Positions 1 through 8,476 of a stretch of DNA of 64,000 nucleotides are shown one piece after another. A model generated the notes under the pieces. It did no database searches, was not told the origin of the DNA, and saw only the letters and a list, made by a program, of their open reading frames with translations. Source of the stretch: Modestobacter sp. L9-4 (lineage in GTDB: Bacteria; Actinomycetota; Actinomycetes; Mycobacteriales; Geodermatophilaceae); the NCBI RefSeq assembly GCF_019112525.1, contig NZ_CP077800.1:2108001-2172000 (forward strand), in the 5' to 3' direction. The position numbers and the translations under genes were made by a program. Within the stretch, counting starts at the first letter, position 1; each line of letters begins with the position of its first letter.

Positions 1-135
1 GGCCTCGGGCTGGAGGGCGCGCACGTCACGGCCCGTGAGGTGCCCGACACCGACCACGACTCGGTGCTCTGGAGCCCCCAGGGCGTGGCGGCCGTGGCCG
101 CCGCCGTGCGGGAGGCCGCGACCCGCCTCGACTGA
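1..135 (+). CDS. C-terminal fragment, probable alpha/beta hydrolase
   Basis: The window opens inside this gene; only the last 44 codons are present, read in frame from base 1 to a TGA at 133-135. The fragment contains PDTDHDSVLWSPQGVAAVA. A His embedded in such a D-x-DH-S segment followed by an Ala-rich helix is how many alpha/beta-hydrolase (esterase or lipase-like) proteins end, with the His serving as the catalytic base. That family call rests on this short motif only. It converges with the phosphatase gene that ends a few bases downstream on the other strand. Confidence 0.5.
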   Translation, partial: GLGLEGAHVTAREVPDTDHDSVLWSPQGVAAVAAAVREAATRLD

Positions 136-142
136 GCGCGGG

Positions 143-1870
143 TCAGCGCTGCTCGGGGTGCGCCCGCACCACGAGCAGCGCGACGTCGTCCTCGGCGCCG
201 TCGGCGAGCATCTCGACCAGCAGGCCGTCGCACAGGTCCTGGACCGGTGCGCCCGCCAGGCCGGCGGCGACGGCCCGCAGCCGGGCCCGCCCGGTGTCCA
301 GGTCGCCGGTCCGGCGCTCGAACAGCCCGTCGGTGAACAGCAGCAGCGTGGCGCCGGGCAGCAGGTCGGCGACCCCGTCGGTGCGCTCCCCCGCCCAGTC
401 GATGCCCAGCGGCGGGCCGACCGGTGCGGCCAGGTCGACCACGGTGCCGTCGGGCTGCAACAGCAGCGGCACCGGGTGGCCGGCCGACGCCCACCGCAGC
501 CGGCGCAGCCCCGCCGCGCGGGCCACCTCGTCCTGCTCGATCCGGCCGACCAGGGCGGTGGCCAGCGTGGCGACGCCCAGCCCGGCGACGGCCCGGTCGG
601 CCCGGGCCAGCACCTGCGCGGGCCGCTCCTGCCGGTCGTAGGCGATCGCCCGGACCGTGGTCTTGAGCTGCCCCATCGTGGCGGCGGCCTCGAGGTCGTG
701 GCCCACCACGTCGCCGATGACCAGCACCGTGTCGCCGTCGGGCTGCTGGAAGGAGTCGTACCAGTCGCCGCCGATGGCGATGCCCCGGGTGGCCGGCCGG
801 TAGCGGACGGCGATCTCCAGGTGGTCGGGCTGCACCGGGTCCGACAGCAGGCTGTGCTGCAGCCGTTCGGCCACCCGCAGCTGCGCGCCGGCCAGCCGGG
901 CGTTGTCCAGCGCCAGCGCCGCCCGGAAGGACGCGACGGCGGCGGTGCGCAGCTCCAGGTCGGTGAACGGACCGCGCTCGGGACCGTTGACCAGCGTCAG
1001 CGCGCCGAACAGCTCCTCCCGGGCGATGAGCGGGTGGACCGCCACCGCGCTGGGCCGCAGCTCCCGGACCGCCTCGAGCGCCCGGGGGTCACCGACCATC
1101 GCGGCCAGCGCGTCGTCGGTGAGGTGCTGGACGACCACCGGCTGGCCCTCACGCAGCGAGGTGGGCACCGGGGCGTTGGGCCGGTTGGAGCGCACCCGCT
1201 GGTCGGCGTAGCGGTCGACCTGCGGCATCAGCGCCGGGTCCCGGTGGGCGCGGCCGACGTCGCGGCGGACGCCGTCCTCCACCACGCTGACCAGGCACCA
1301 GTCGGCGAGGGTGGGCACGACCCGGTCGGCGAAGCGGTGCACCGCCTCCTCGACGTCCAGGGTGGAGGTCATCGCCTGGCTGATGTCGCCGAGCAGCATC
1401 AGGTGCCGGCCGGCCAGCGCGGCCTCGGCGGCTGCCTCCGCGGCGCGGGCGGCCTCCTCCTCGCGGGCCGCGGCGGCCTCGGCACGGGCCAGCTCGCCCT
1501 GCCGGCGGCCGGTGACGTCGTCGTAGGTGACCACGAGGCCGCCGTCCGTGCGGAAGGCGCCGACCTGGAAGAGGAGGCCCAGGGGGGCGGACCAGGCCTC
1601 GAAGCTCGCCGGCTCACCGGTCTCGGCGACGTGCCGGTAGCTGCGCTCGACGTCGGTGTCGAGGGCCTCGGGGAACTCCGCCCACACGACCCGGCCGACC
1701 AGCTCCTCGACGGTGCGGCCCAGCAGGGCGGCGCCGGAGGGGTTGACGTAGCTGAACCGCCAGGTGTCGTCCAGCACGAAGAGCGGACGCGCCATCCCGT
1801 GCACCGCCCGCACCAGCAGGTCGGAGGGCGCCGGGACGCCGAGGGCGGTCATCCGGACACTGTGCACCAT
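143..1870 (-). CDS. PAS-GAF-PP2C (SpoIIE-type) serine phosphatase
   Basis: This is a cytoplasmic signalling phosphatase of about 575 residues. An N-terminal PAS domain (around FVLDDTWRFSYVNPSG) is followed by a short Ala/Glu-rich coiled coil, a GAF domain and a C-terminal PPM/SpoIIE catalytic domain. The metal-binding acidic motifs are visible as GGDWYDSF, IGDVVGHD, FTDGLFE and EDDVALLVV. Such proteins dephosphorylate anti-anti-sigma factors and thereby switch on partner-switching stress or developmental responses; the actual partner is not in this window. The reading frame stays open further upstream, but that part overlaps the end of dctA, so I favour a start at 1870 or 1852, just before the PAS domain. 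It is one of three PP2C-type phosphatases here. Confidence 0.85.
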   Translation of the reverse strand: MVHSVRMTALGVPAPSDLLVRAVHGMARPLFVLDDTWRFSYVNPSGAALLGRTVEELVGRVVWAEFPEALDTDVERSYRHVAETGEPASFEAWSAPLGLLFQVGAFRTDGGLVVTYDDVTGRRQGELARAEAAAAREEEAARAAEAAAEAALAGRHLMLLGDISQAMTSTLDVEEAVHRFADRVVPTLADWCLVSVVEDGVRRDVGRAHRDPALMPQVDRYADQRVRSNRPNAPVPTSLREGQPVVVQHLTDDALAAMVGDPRALEAVRELRPSAVAVHPLIAREELFGALTLVNGPERGPFTDLELRTAAVASFRAALALDNARLAGAQLRVAERLQHSLLSDPVQPDHLEIAVRYRPATRGIAIGGDWYDSFQQPDGDTVLVIGDVVGHDLEAAATMGQLKTTVRAIAYDRQERPAQVLARADRAVAGLGVATLATALVGRIEQDEVARAAGLRRLRWASAGHPVPLLLQPDGTVVDLAAPVGPPLGIDWAGERTDGVADLLPGATLLLFTDGLFERRTGDLDTGRARLRAVAAGLAGAPVQDLCDGLLVEMLADGAEDDVALLVVRAHPEQR

Positions 1871-1952
1871 CACGGGGCCGCCGACGGCCATCGCCGCCCC
1901 GGGGGGCCGCCGACGGCCACCCGACCGGGTGACCGCCGCGGCGCCGCCGGGT

Positions 1953-3365
1953 TCAGCGCGGGGAGGGTGTCTCGCCGGTGCCCGGTGCCCCGCTGGCCGC
2001 GGCCAGCCCGTGGTCGCCGCCGTGCCCGTCACCGGCCATGGTCGCCTCGTCGAAGGGCCGCCGGCCGGCCAGCACCTCGTCGAGCTGCTCGCGGTCCAGC
2101 TCCTTGGTCCAGCTCGCCACCAGCACCGTGGCGATGGCGTTGCCGGCGAAGTTGGTGACCGCGCGCGCCTCGGACATGAAGCGGTCGATGCCCACGATCA
2201 GGCCCACGCCGTCCAGCAGCTCCGGGCGGTGCGAGGACAGGCCACCGGCCAGCGTCGCCAGGCCCGCGCCGGTGACGCCGGCGGCCCCCTTCGAGGCGAT
2301 GATCATGAAGACCAGCAGGCCGATCTGCTCGTGCAGCGACAGCGGGTCGCCGAGGGCCTCGGCGATGAAGAGCGAGGCCATCGTGAGGTAGATGGCCGTG
2401 CCGTCGAGGTTGAACGAGTAACCGGTCGGCACCACGATGCCGGCCACCGGCTTGGACACCCCGACGTGCTCCATCTTGGCGATCAGCCGGGGCAGCGCGG
2501 TCTCCGACGACGACGTGGAGACGATGAGCAGGAACTCCCGGCCCAGGTACTTCAGCAGCTTCCACACGTTGATCCGGGTGAAGGCCCACAGCACGGTGCC
2601 CAGGACGCCGAACACGAAGATCAGGCAGGTCGCGTAGAAGCCGAGCATGAGGACGGCCAGGCTCTTCAGCGCGTCGATCCCGGTCGCCCCGACCACGGCC
2701 GCGATCGCCCCGAAGGCACCGATCGGCGCGACCCACATGACCATCGACAGGACCTTGAACACCAGCCGCTGGAAGTGCCCGATCCCGCGCAGGATGGGCT
2801 CGCCGCTGGTGCCCATCGACTGGATCGCGAACCCGACCAGCAGCGCCACCAGCAGGGCCTGCAGCACCGACCCCTCGGTGAGGGAGGAGACCAGCGTCTT
2901 CGGGATCAGCCCGAGGATGAAGCCGGTCGTGCCGCCCGCTCCCTCGGCCGTCTCGGCCAGGGCCTGCCCGCGCTGGCGCAGCGCGTCGGAGAGCTGCAGC
3001 CCGTCGCCGGGGTGCAGCAGGTTGCCCACGACCAGGCCGATGGCCAGGGCGAAGGTGGACATCACGATGAAGTAGCCCAGCGCCAGGCCACCGACCCGGC
3101 CGACCTGGGCGGCCTTCCGGATGGAGCCGATGCCCAGCACGATCGTGCAGAAGATGACCGGGGCGATGAGCATCTTGATCAGGTTGACGAACGCGTCACC
3201 CAGCCACTTGAGGCTGACGGCGAAGTCGGGGAACACGAACCCGACCAGGATGCCGAGGGCGACCGCGGCGATCACCGACAGGTAGAGCCAGTGCGTGCGG
3301 TCCCGCCGGCGGCTGGGCGTGCCGGTGTCCGCGCCGCCGTCCCCGGACGTGCTGCCTGTCGCCAT
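1953..3365 (-). CDS. dctA: DctA-type C4-dicarboxylate/cation symporter
   Basis: This 470-residue integral membrane protein belongs to the dicarboxylate/amino-acid:cation symporter family. It imports succinate, fumarate, malate or related acids with protons or sodium. The N-terminus is hydrophilic for about 25 residues and the rest is membrane segments. The hallmark C-terminal half is intact: the DxxGTA motif (LDGTAIYLT), the Ser/Gly-rich re-entrant loop (SKGAAGVTGAG) and GIDRFMSEARAVTNFAGNAIATV. That last segment matches DctA more closely than the glutamate carriers GltP or GltT. The start is an ATG. It is a single gene; the next upstream gene is almost 200 bases away. A substrate other than C4-dicarboxylates cannot be excluded from sequence. 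Confidence 0.9.
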   Translation of the reverse strand: MATGSTSGDGGADTGTPSRRRDRTHWLYLSVIAAVALGILVGFVFPDFAVSLKWLGDAFVNLIKMLIAPVIFCTIVLGIGSIRKAAQVGRVGGLALGYFIVMSTFALAIGLVVGNLLHPGDGLQLSDALRQRGQALAETAEGAGGTTGFILGLIPKTLVSSLTEGSVLQALLVALLVGFAIQSMGTSGEPILRGIGHFQRLVFKVLSMVMWVAPIGAFGAIAAVVGATGIDALKSLAVLMLGFYATCLIFVFGVLGTVLWAFTRINVWKLLKYLGREFLLIVSTSSSETALPRLIAKMEHVGVSKPVAGIVVPTGYSFNLDGTAIYLTMASLFIAEALGDPLSLHEQIGLLVFMIIASKGAAGVTGAGLATLAGGLSSHRPELLDGVGLIVGIDRFMSEARAVTNFAGNAIATVLVASWTKELDREQLDEVLAGRRPFDEATMAGDGHGGDHGLAAASGAPGTGETPSPR

Positions 3366-3557
3366 GACCGCCGCTCTCCCCTGCCCTGGATCGGATGTGC
3401 CGGGAGATCATCGCGCGGACCGGCCGGGCCGCTGCAGCCGGGGTGTGACGGCGGACACCCCCGGCGTCCGACCCCTGGGACGACGCAGGACCGGGGGAGC
3501 TGGGCGGTGGCCCTGCTCCCCCGGTCCCGGGGTCGTGCGGTGCTGCGGGTGCTGCGG

Positions 3558-4046
3558 TCAGTGCGCCAGCACGATGGACAGCGAGCCCTTGCCGTAGCCG
3601 GCCACGTCGACGGTGAGGTCGATGCGGTTGAAGGCGGCGGCCAGGCCGGCGATGTCACCGGGGAGCGCCTCGCCGGGGGCGTAGAGCTTGTAGAGCTTGG
3701 AGTGGGTGATGCCGCCGCCGTTGAACAGCGCCGCCATCACGTTGACCACCTCGTACAGCACCTCCAGGTGCATGTCCGAGAGCTCGCCCTCGTCGATGGC
3801 GTCCTCGAGCCCGCCCTTGGGCAGCAGCGCGAAGGCACCGGCGCACCAGGCGGCCAGCGGGACGTCCACCAGGGTCAGGGCCGTGGTGTTCAGCTGCGGG
3901 TCGACGTAGACGGCCACGGCCGGCTTGTCGTTGAGCGAGATCGGCTCGCCCGTGCCGACCGTGACGTCCTTGCCGATCAGGCCCTCGATGAGGTCCCGGA
4001 CGTCCTTCGGGTTCGGCAGCAGCGCGGGAGCGGTCGGGGCGGTCAC
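3558..4046 (-). CDS. CheC/CheX-like protein, last gene of che operon
   Basis: This 162-residue soluble protein starts with GTG at 4046. The start overlaps the TGA of the preceding cheY in a GTGA, so translation is probably coupled. I do not recognise it by overall similarity. Around residues 95-102 it has E-x3-E-x2-N inside an amphipathic helix (EVLYEVVNV), which looks like a degenerate version of the D/S-x3-E-x2-N signature of the CheC/CheX CheY-P phosphatases. A role in CheY dephosphorylation or in a related adaptation step would fit its place behind cheX and two cheY genes. The first acidic or Ser residue being Glu makes phosphatase activity uncertain. Confidence 0.75.
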   Translation of the reverse strand: MTAPTAPALLPNPKDVRDLIEGLIGKDVTVGTGEPISLNDKPAVAVYVDPQLNTTALTLVDVPLAAWCAGAFALLPKGGLEDAIDEGELSDMHLEVLYEVVNVMAALFNGGGITHSKLYKLYAPGEALPGDIAGLAAAFNRIDLTVDVAGYGKGSLSIVLAH

Positions 4047-4405
4047 GCGATGACCCCGTCCAGCGCCTCGCGGAAGGTGTCCTCGGTGAAGGGCTTGGCG
4101 ATGAGGAACAGGGCGCCGGCGCTGGCCGCCTTGTCCCGCATCTCCGGCGAGCCCTCCGAGGTCACGAAGCCGAAGGGCACCTGGGAGCCCGACGCGCGCA
4201 GCGCCTCGAGGCACTCGATGCCGGTCATCTCCGGCATGTTCCAGTCCGAGAGCACCAGGTCCGGCTGCTCGGCCGCGACCATGTCGAAGGCCTCCTTGCC
4301 GTCGGCGGCCTGGATGATGTCGTGGTCGTCGTACCCCGCCTGGCGCAGGGTGCGGATCACGATCTGCCGCATGACACGGCTGTCGTCGGTCACCAGGATC
4401 TTCAT
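4043..4405 (-). CDS. cheY: CheY-like single-domain response regulator (second)
   Basis: This is a 120-residue stand-alone receiver domain. The acidic pocket is TDDS near the N-terminus, the phospho-acceptor Asp lies in LVLSDWNMPEMTG, the switch Thr is in FVTSEG and the conserved Lys is in IAKPFTED. It has no output domain, so it should act by protein contact, either on the flagellar switch as CheY or as a phosphate sink for CheA. It overlaps cheX by ATGA at its start and the following gene by GTGA at its end, so it is a core member of the operon. Which of the two CheY proteins drives the motor cannot be told from sequence. Confidence 0.93.
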   Translation of the reverse strand: MKILVTDDSRVMRQIVIRTLRQAGYDDHDIIQAADGKEAFDMVAAEQPDLVLSDWNMPEMTGIECLEALRASGSQVPFGFVTSEGSPEMRDKAASAGALFLIAKPFTEDTFREALDGVIA

Positions 4406-4905
4406 GGCTGCGGCACCTCGTTCCGCTCGGTGTGCGGCGCCCCGGTGGCGCCCTGCACGGTGATGGTCAGGTACTGCCCTCGCCACTGACCGACGAGGGA
4501 GCGGACGTCGTCCAGCCGCCCGGTGAGGGGCGCGGACCCGATCTGGGGGAGTCCCAGGGCCGAGGGCCCCGGGAGGACGGACTTGATGTTGCCGCCGAGC
4601 ACGTTGGCCAGTTCGCCCAGCGCATCGGCGACGTCCTCGTCGTCCACGACCGTGGGCGGCCGGGTCATCAGGACGCACTCGGTGAGCGCCGCGGCGGTGG
4701 CCGGGGCGCAGGTGACGACGACGGCGCCGTTCCACGGGCCGGAGATGGTCACCCAGGCGCTGACGACCTCGGCCGGCGGCGCGACGGGCACCGGCACGAA
4801 GGCCTCACCGTCGCCCACCAGCGAGGGCCAGACCTCGTCGGCGATGCTCTGCACCGTCTCGACGTCGAGCAGCTCGGAGATCGGCTGAGCGTGGGACAGG
4901 GTCAT
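4402..4905 (-). CDS. cheX: CheX-type CheY-P phosphatase
   Basis: This 167-residue protein has the full phosphatase signature D-x3-E-x2-N at residues 94-101 (DALGELAN), followed by VLGGNIKSVLPG, as in CheX/CheC proteins. In that family the Glu and Asn position the water that removes phosphate from CheY-P, ending the signal. The gene sits between two cheY genes with 4-bp overlaps on both sides, so stoichiometric, coupled production with its substrates is likely. No CheZ gene is seen in the window, and this protein is the natural candidate for signal termination. The start is the ATG at 4905. Confidence 0.85.
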   Translation of the reverse strand: MTLSHAQPISELLDVETVQSIADEVWPSLVGDGEAFVPVPVAPPAEVVSAWVTISGPWNGAVVVTCAPATAAALTECVLMTRPPTVVDDEDVADALGELANVLGGNIKSVLPGPSALGLPQIGSAPLTGRLDDVRSLVGQWRGQYLTITVQGATGAPHTERNEVPQP

Positions 4906-5285
4906 GCGGACACCTCCTCGGGGAGCAGGCCGAGCAGCGCGAGCTTGTCCCGCATCGCGTCGGCGGTGAAGGGCTTGATCAGGTACTCGTGGGCACCGGC
5001 GGCCAGCGCCTTGACGATCTGGCCGGTCTCGCTCTCGGTGGTGACCATCATCAGCGTCACCTGCCGGTACGCCGGGTTGGCCCGCACCGACATGACGAAC
5101 TGCAGCCCGTCCATCACCGGCATGTTCCAGTCGATGCAGCAGAGGTCGGGCACGAAGCCCTCCTCGAGCACGTCGAGGGCCAGGCGGCCGTCGCCGGCCT
5201 CGCGGACCTCGTAGCCGAAGTCCTTGAGGATCGTGCCGACGATGCGCCGCATGGCGCGCGAGTCGTCGATCACCAGAGCACGCAT
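4902..5285 (-). CDS. cheY: CheY-like single-domain response regulator (first)
   Basis: This is a 127-residue receiver domain: VIDDSRAMRRIV with the acidic pair, CCIDWNMPVMDG with the phospho-acceptor Asp, MMVTTES with the switch Thr and YLIKPFTADAM with the conserved Lys. There is no output domain. The gene starts 2 bases after the stop of cheR and its end overlaps cheX. It differs clearly from the second cheY of the operon, for example in the region after the Asp (LQFVMSVRANPAYR versus IECLEALRASG). The two are therefore old paralogues and probably have separate roles such as motor output and phosphate sink. Confidence 0.93.
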   Translation of the reverse strand: MRALVIDDSRAMRRIVGTILKDFGYEVREAGDGRLALDVLEEGFVPDLCCIDWNMPVMDGLQFVMSVRANPAYRQVTLMMVTTESETGQIVKALAAGAHEYLIKPFTADAMRDKLALLGLLPEEVSA

Positions 5286-5287
5286 GG

Positions 5288-6112
5288 TCAGGCTCCCTTC
5301 CGGGGGCGGTAGGCGGAGCCGCGGCCGAGGACGACCCGCTCCCAGTTGTCGTCGACCCCGAGGGTCGTCTCGGCGGCGCCGAGGAAGAGCCAGCCGTCCG
5401 GCCGCATGATCTGCCGGACGCGGCCGAGGATCTGCTGCTTGGTGGCCAGGTCGAAGTAGATGAGGACGTTGCGCAGGTACACGACGTCGAAGGGGCCGAG
5501 CCGGGGCAGCGGGGCCGCGAGGTTGCACTCGCTGGCCGTCACCATCCGGCGCAGCGCCGGGGCGATCTCCCACTCGTTGCCGGCGCGGGTGAAGTGCCGC
5601 ACCAGCATCGATGCGGGCAGTCCGCGGTTGATCTCCAGCTGGCTGAAGCGGCCGGCGCGGGTGCGCTCGACCATCTGCCGGGACAGGTCGGTGGCGGTGA
5701 TCGACACCCGGGTCGCCGCGTTGGGCAGCGCGTCGGACAGCAGCATCGCCAGCGTGTAGGCCTCCTGCCCGCTGGAGCAGGCCGCGGACCAGATCTGCAG
5801 CCGCTCGTCGGGGCGGCGGGCGGCCAGCAGCTGCGGCAGCACCGTGCCGGTGAAGGAGGTGAACGGGTCACCGTCCCGGAACCACGACGTCTCGTTCGTG
5901 GTCAGGGCCTCCACGATCCGGCGGGTGACCGCCGGGTCGGGGTGGTTGCGGACGCTCTCGACCAGCTCGCTCACGCCGGACAGGCCGCGCTGCTGGGCCA
6001 TCGGGAGCAGTCGGGCCTCGACCAGGTACTCCTTGCCCGGCTGGAGCACGATCGCGCTCTCGCGGTGCACCAGCTGGCGCACCCAGTCGAAGCTCGTGGT
6101 GGTCAGGGTCAT
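5288..6112 (-). CDS. cheR: CheR chemoreceptor methyltransferase
   Basis: This 274-residue protein transfers methyl groups from S-adenosylmethionine to Glu side chains of chemoreceptors, resetting their sensitivity. The small N-terminal helical domain is followed by the motif TNETSWFRD, the SAM-binding loop IWSAACSSGQEAYTLAM and FDVVYLRNVLIYFD, all typical of CheR. The ATG at 6112 overlaps the stop of cheB in an ATGA, so the antagonistic pair CheB/CheR is made from coupled cistrons. The family's usual length is 270-290 residues, so it is complete. Confidence 0.95.
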   Translation of the reverse strand: MTLTTTSFDWVRQLVHRESAIVLQPGKEYLVEARLLPMAQQRGLSGVSELVESVRNHPDPAVTRRIVEALTTNETSWFRDGDPFTSFTGTVLPQLLAARRPDERLQIWSAACSSGQEAYTLAMLLSDALPNAATRVSITATDLSRQMVERTRAGRFSQLEINRGLPASMLVRHFTRAGNEWEIAPALRRMVTASECNLAAPLPRLGPFDVVYLRNVLIYFDLATKQQILGRVRQIMRPDGWLFLGAAETTLGVDDNWERVVLGRGSAYRPRKGA

Positions 6113-7233
6113 CGGGTGCCTCCCATCGGAACGGCGGCGCGGCCGGCCGCGGAGAACGCAGCGGGTCGCGGGGTGGGCAGGAGCCGGGTGATCGCCTCGG
6201 CGACCCGCCCCAGCGGCAGGACCTCGTCGGCGAACCCGGCCTGGGTGACGGCACCGGGCATGCCCCAGACGACCGAGGTGGCCTGGTCCTGGGCGACGAC
6301 GCTGCCGCCGGCGTCCCGGATCAGGCCGGCGCCGATGCGCCCGTCGGAGCCCATGCCGGTGAGCACGACCCCGAGGACGGCGCCGTCGTAGGCGGCGACC
6401 GCAGAACGGAAGAGCACGTCGACGGCCGGGCGGCAGAAGTTCTCCGGCGGGGCCTGGTTCAGCGCGGTGCGCCGGTTGGCCCCGCTGGTGCCCACGGTGA
6501 GGTGGAAGTCGCCGGGCGCGATGTGCACGGTGCCCGGGGCCAGCAGGGTGCCGTCGACGGCCTCGACCACGTCCAGCGCGCAGAGGCGGTCCAGCCGCTG
6601 GGCGAACTGACGGGTGAAGACCGGCGGCATGTGCTGGACCAGCAGCACCGGGACGGGCAGGTTGGCCGGCAGCAGCGGCAGCACCTTGGTCAGCGCCTCG
6701 GGCCCACCGGTGGAGGAGCCGATGACCAGCACGGCGGGGGGCTTGGGGGCACGGGTGCGGGCGACCGGCGGGCGGACCGCGACCGGCGCGGCGGCCGCGG
6801 GTGCGGCGGCGCTCGCGGTCTGCGGGCGGCCGGTGAGGGCCTTGATCTTGGGGATGAGCTGCTGGCGGACGCTCTCCATCGACTGCGCGACGCTGCCGAC
6901 GTTGGCCGGCTTGGTGACGTAGTCGTTGGCGCCGGCGCTGAGCGCGTCCAGGGTGGCGGAGGCGCCGCGCTCGGTGAGCGTGCTGAACATGATGATCGGC
7001 ACCCGGTTGCGCAGGCCACGGATGGCCCGGACCGCCTCGATGCCGTTCATGTCCGGCATCTCGATGTCCATCGTGATCAGGTCCGGCTTGAGCTGCTCCA
7101 GCTTCGCCACGGCCACGCGGCCGTTGACGGCGGTGCCGACGACGTTGATGATCGGGTCGGCGGAGAGCACGTCGGTCACGATCTTGCGGACGACGACGGA
7201 GTCGTCGACGACCATCACCCTGATCTGTTCCAC
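6109..7233 (-). CDS. cheB: CheB receiver-methylesterase
   Basis: This 374-residue protein combines an N-terminal receiver domain (VDDSVVVRKIV; acceptor Asp in LITMDIEMPDMNG; Lys in YVTKPANVG) with a C-terminal methylesterase/deamidase domain. The catalytic Ser is in IGSSTGGPEAL, the His in LVQHMPPVF and the Asp in TGMGSDGRIGA. An Ala/Pro-rich linker joins them. It removes the methyl groups that CheR adds and is activated by phosphorylation from CheA. The start is a GTG at 7233. It is the first gene of a six-gene overlapping operon, and a sigma-28-like promoter lies about 50 bases upstream. Confidence 0.95.
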   Translation of the reverse strand: MEQIRVMVVDDSVVVRKIVTDVLSADPIINVVGTAVNGRVAVAKLEQLKPDLITMDIEMPDMNGIEAVRAIRGLRNRVPIIMFSTLTERGASATLDALSAGANDYVTKPANVGSVAQSMESVRQQLIPKIKALTGRPQTASAAAPAAAAPVAVRPPVARTRAPKPPAVLVIGSSTGGPEALTKVLPLLPANLPVPVLLVQHMPPVFTRQFAQRLDRLCALDVVEAVDGTLLAPGTVHIAPGDFHLTVGTSGANRRTALNQAPPENFCRPAVDVLFRSAVAAYDGAVLGVVLTGMGSDGRIGAGLIRDAGGSVVAQDQATSVVWGMPGAVTQAGFADEVLPLGRVAEAITRLLPTPRPAAFSAAGRAAVPMGGTR

Positions 7234-7281
7234 GCGTTCCCCCGCAGCCGTAGGTACCGGCCGGTGGGCCGCTCCCTCCCT

Positions 7282-7309
7282 GTATCGGCACGGGGTGGCG
7301 GGGCTTGAG
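7282..7309 (-). promoter_or_regulatory. Sigma-28 (FliA/WhiG)-like promoter of cheB operon
   Basis: On the minus strand I read CTCAA, then exactly 15 bases, then GCCGATAC. This closely follows the FliA/WhiG class consensus (TAAA, N15, GCCGATAA). It ends about 49 bases before the cheB start. Known biology links this sigma class to motility and chemotaxis genes, so the call fits the operon. I infer the promoter from pattern alone. Confidence 0.65.
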
Positions 7310-7359
7310 CGGATTCGGACGTGTCCTGCGGATCCGGGGCGGGGGCACCCCCCGAGGGG

Positions 7360-8274
7360 TCAGTCCCCGAGCGGGAGGGCCCGTCCGGTGACCATCGCCC
7401 ACGGGGAGCCCAGCACGGTGAGCGACTCCTCGTCGAGCAGGTCGGCCATCGCCAGCCCCTGCACGCAGCCGGACAGGGCGTTCCACACGCCCTCGGCACC
7501 GTCGCGCGGGGAGAAGCCGCCCTCGACGAACGCCGCGACGCTCATCAGCTGCGCGGCGGCCAGCGTGCGGGTGCGCCCGGAGACGTGCGCGGCCCAGGCG
7601 GCGCCGTGCATGGCCGCGGCCCACGGGCGGCGCTGTGCGCGACCGGCGTCCACGGCGGCCCGCCAGCGGCGGCGGTCGACCTCGTCGGCCCCGCGGACGG
7701 CGTCGAGCAGCTCGGCCAACCCGGTGGCCATCGGCCCGAGGTCGGGCCGCGGGCCGCGCTCCCAGGCGGTGGCGGTGGCGTGGGGGCCGGTCAGCTCGCG
7801 CCGGGTGGCGGCGTCCAGGGCGTCGGAGGCCCACCAGCCGGTGGCGGCGTCGGCCAGCACGTCGGCGGCCAGGGCGGCGACCGCGGGGTCGCAGTCGGCG
7901 ACGACGGCGTGCTCGGGGCCCAGGACGTCGTCGCGGACGAGACGCTCCAGGGCCGGGGTGTTGCCGATGGTGCTGCGCTCGAGCAGGGCGACCAGCGCCG
8001 CCGAGCGGTCCCCGGCGCCCTCGGCCGGGCCGGTCACGTCGCGCAGCTGCGGGACACCGGTCGCGGCGAGCTCGTGCGCACGGCGGGCCCGCACGGCCAG
8101 GGCGGCGCGCTCGGACTCGGAGCGGCCCGCGGCGGGGTGGGCCGCGGCGAGCCGGCGGAGGGTGTCGGCGTCCGCACCGAGGCCGGTCAGCAGGACGTCG
8201 GCCACCTGCGCCCCGCCGGGGAGTCGGACCAGGTCGAAGCCGAGCGTCGCTGCGCTGACCAGGGAGTAGGGCAC
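7360..8274 (-). CDS. Unknown 304-residue soluble protein
   Basis: I do not recognise this protein. The start is a GTG at 8274, chosen because GGAGG lies 7 bases before it; the frame is open for 60 bases further upstream but without a ribosome site. The product is rich in Ala, Leu, Asp and Arg, predicted soluble and mostly helical, with no membrane segment or signal peptide. It has Trp-containing stretches such as TGWWASDALD and GAAWAAHVSG. It is transcribed toward cheB, but 126 bases and the cheB promoter separate them, so it is not clearly part of the chemotaxis operon. Its codon use is like that of its neighbours. Confidence 0.8.
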   Translation of the reverse strand: MPYSLVSAATLGFDLVRLPGGAQVADVLLTGLGADADTLRRLAAAHPAAGRSESERAALAVRARRAHELAATGVPQLRDVTGPAEGAGDRSAALVALLERSTIGNTPALERLVRDDVLGPEHAVVADCDPAVAALAADVLADAATGWWASDALDAATRRELTGPHATATAWERGPRPDLGPMATGLAELLDAVRGADEVDRRRWRAAVDAGRAQRRPWAAAMHGAAWAAHVSGRTRTLAAAQLMSVAAFVEGGFSPRDGAEGVWNALSGCVQGLAMADLLDEESLTVLGSPWAMVTGRALPLGD

Positions 8275-8476
8275 GTCGTCGCCTCCAGGGGTGTGGTGCG
8301 GCAAGCGTGCGGGGCTCCCGCGACGCACCGCCACGCGCTGCTCACCCGCTCGCGGGACAGCGAGGAGGGAGGGCGGCGCGTTCCTGCCCGAGGGTCAGTG
8401 CCCGGTGACAGCGTGTTCTAACCCGTGTCACCCGGTCGGTGCCGTTGCAGACCGGTGCCCGGCCGGCGGGGGCCGC

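Noticed and set aside
35-2158. Long plus-strand frame opposite the first phosphatase gene
   Set aside because: It has the unusual Arg/Gly/Pro/Gln-rich composition typical of antisense frames in GC-rich DNA and no domain, while the minus strand encodes intact PAS, GAF and PP2C motifs.
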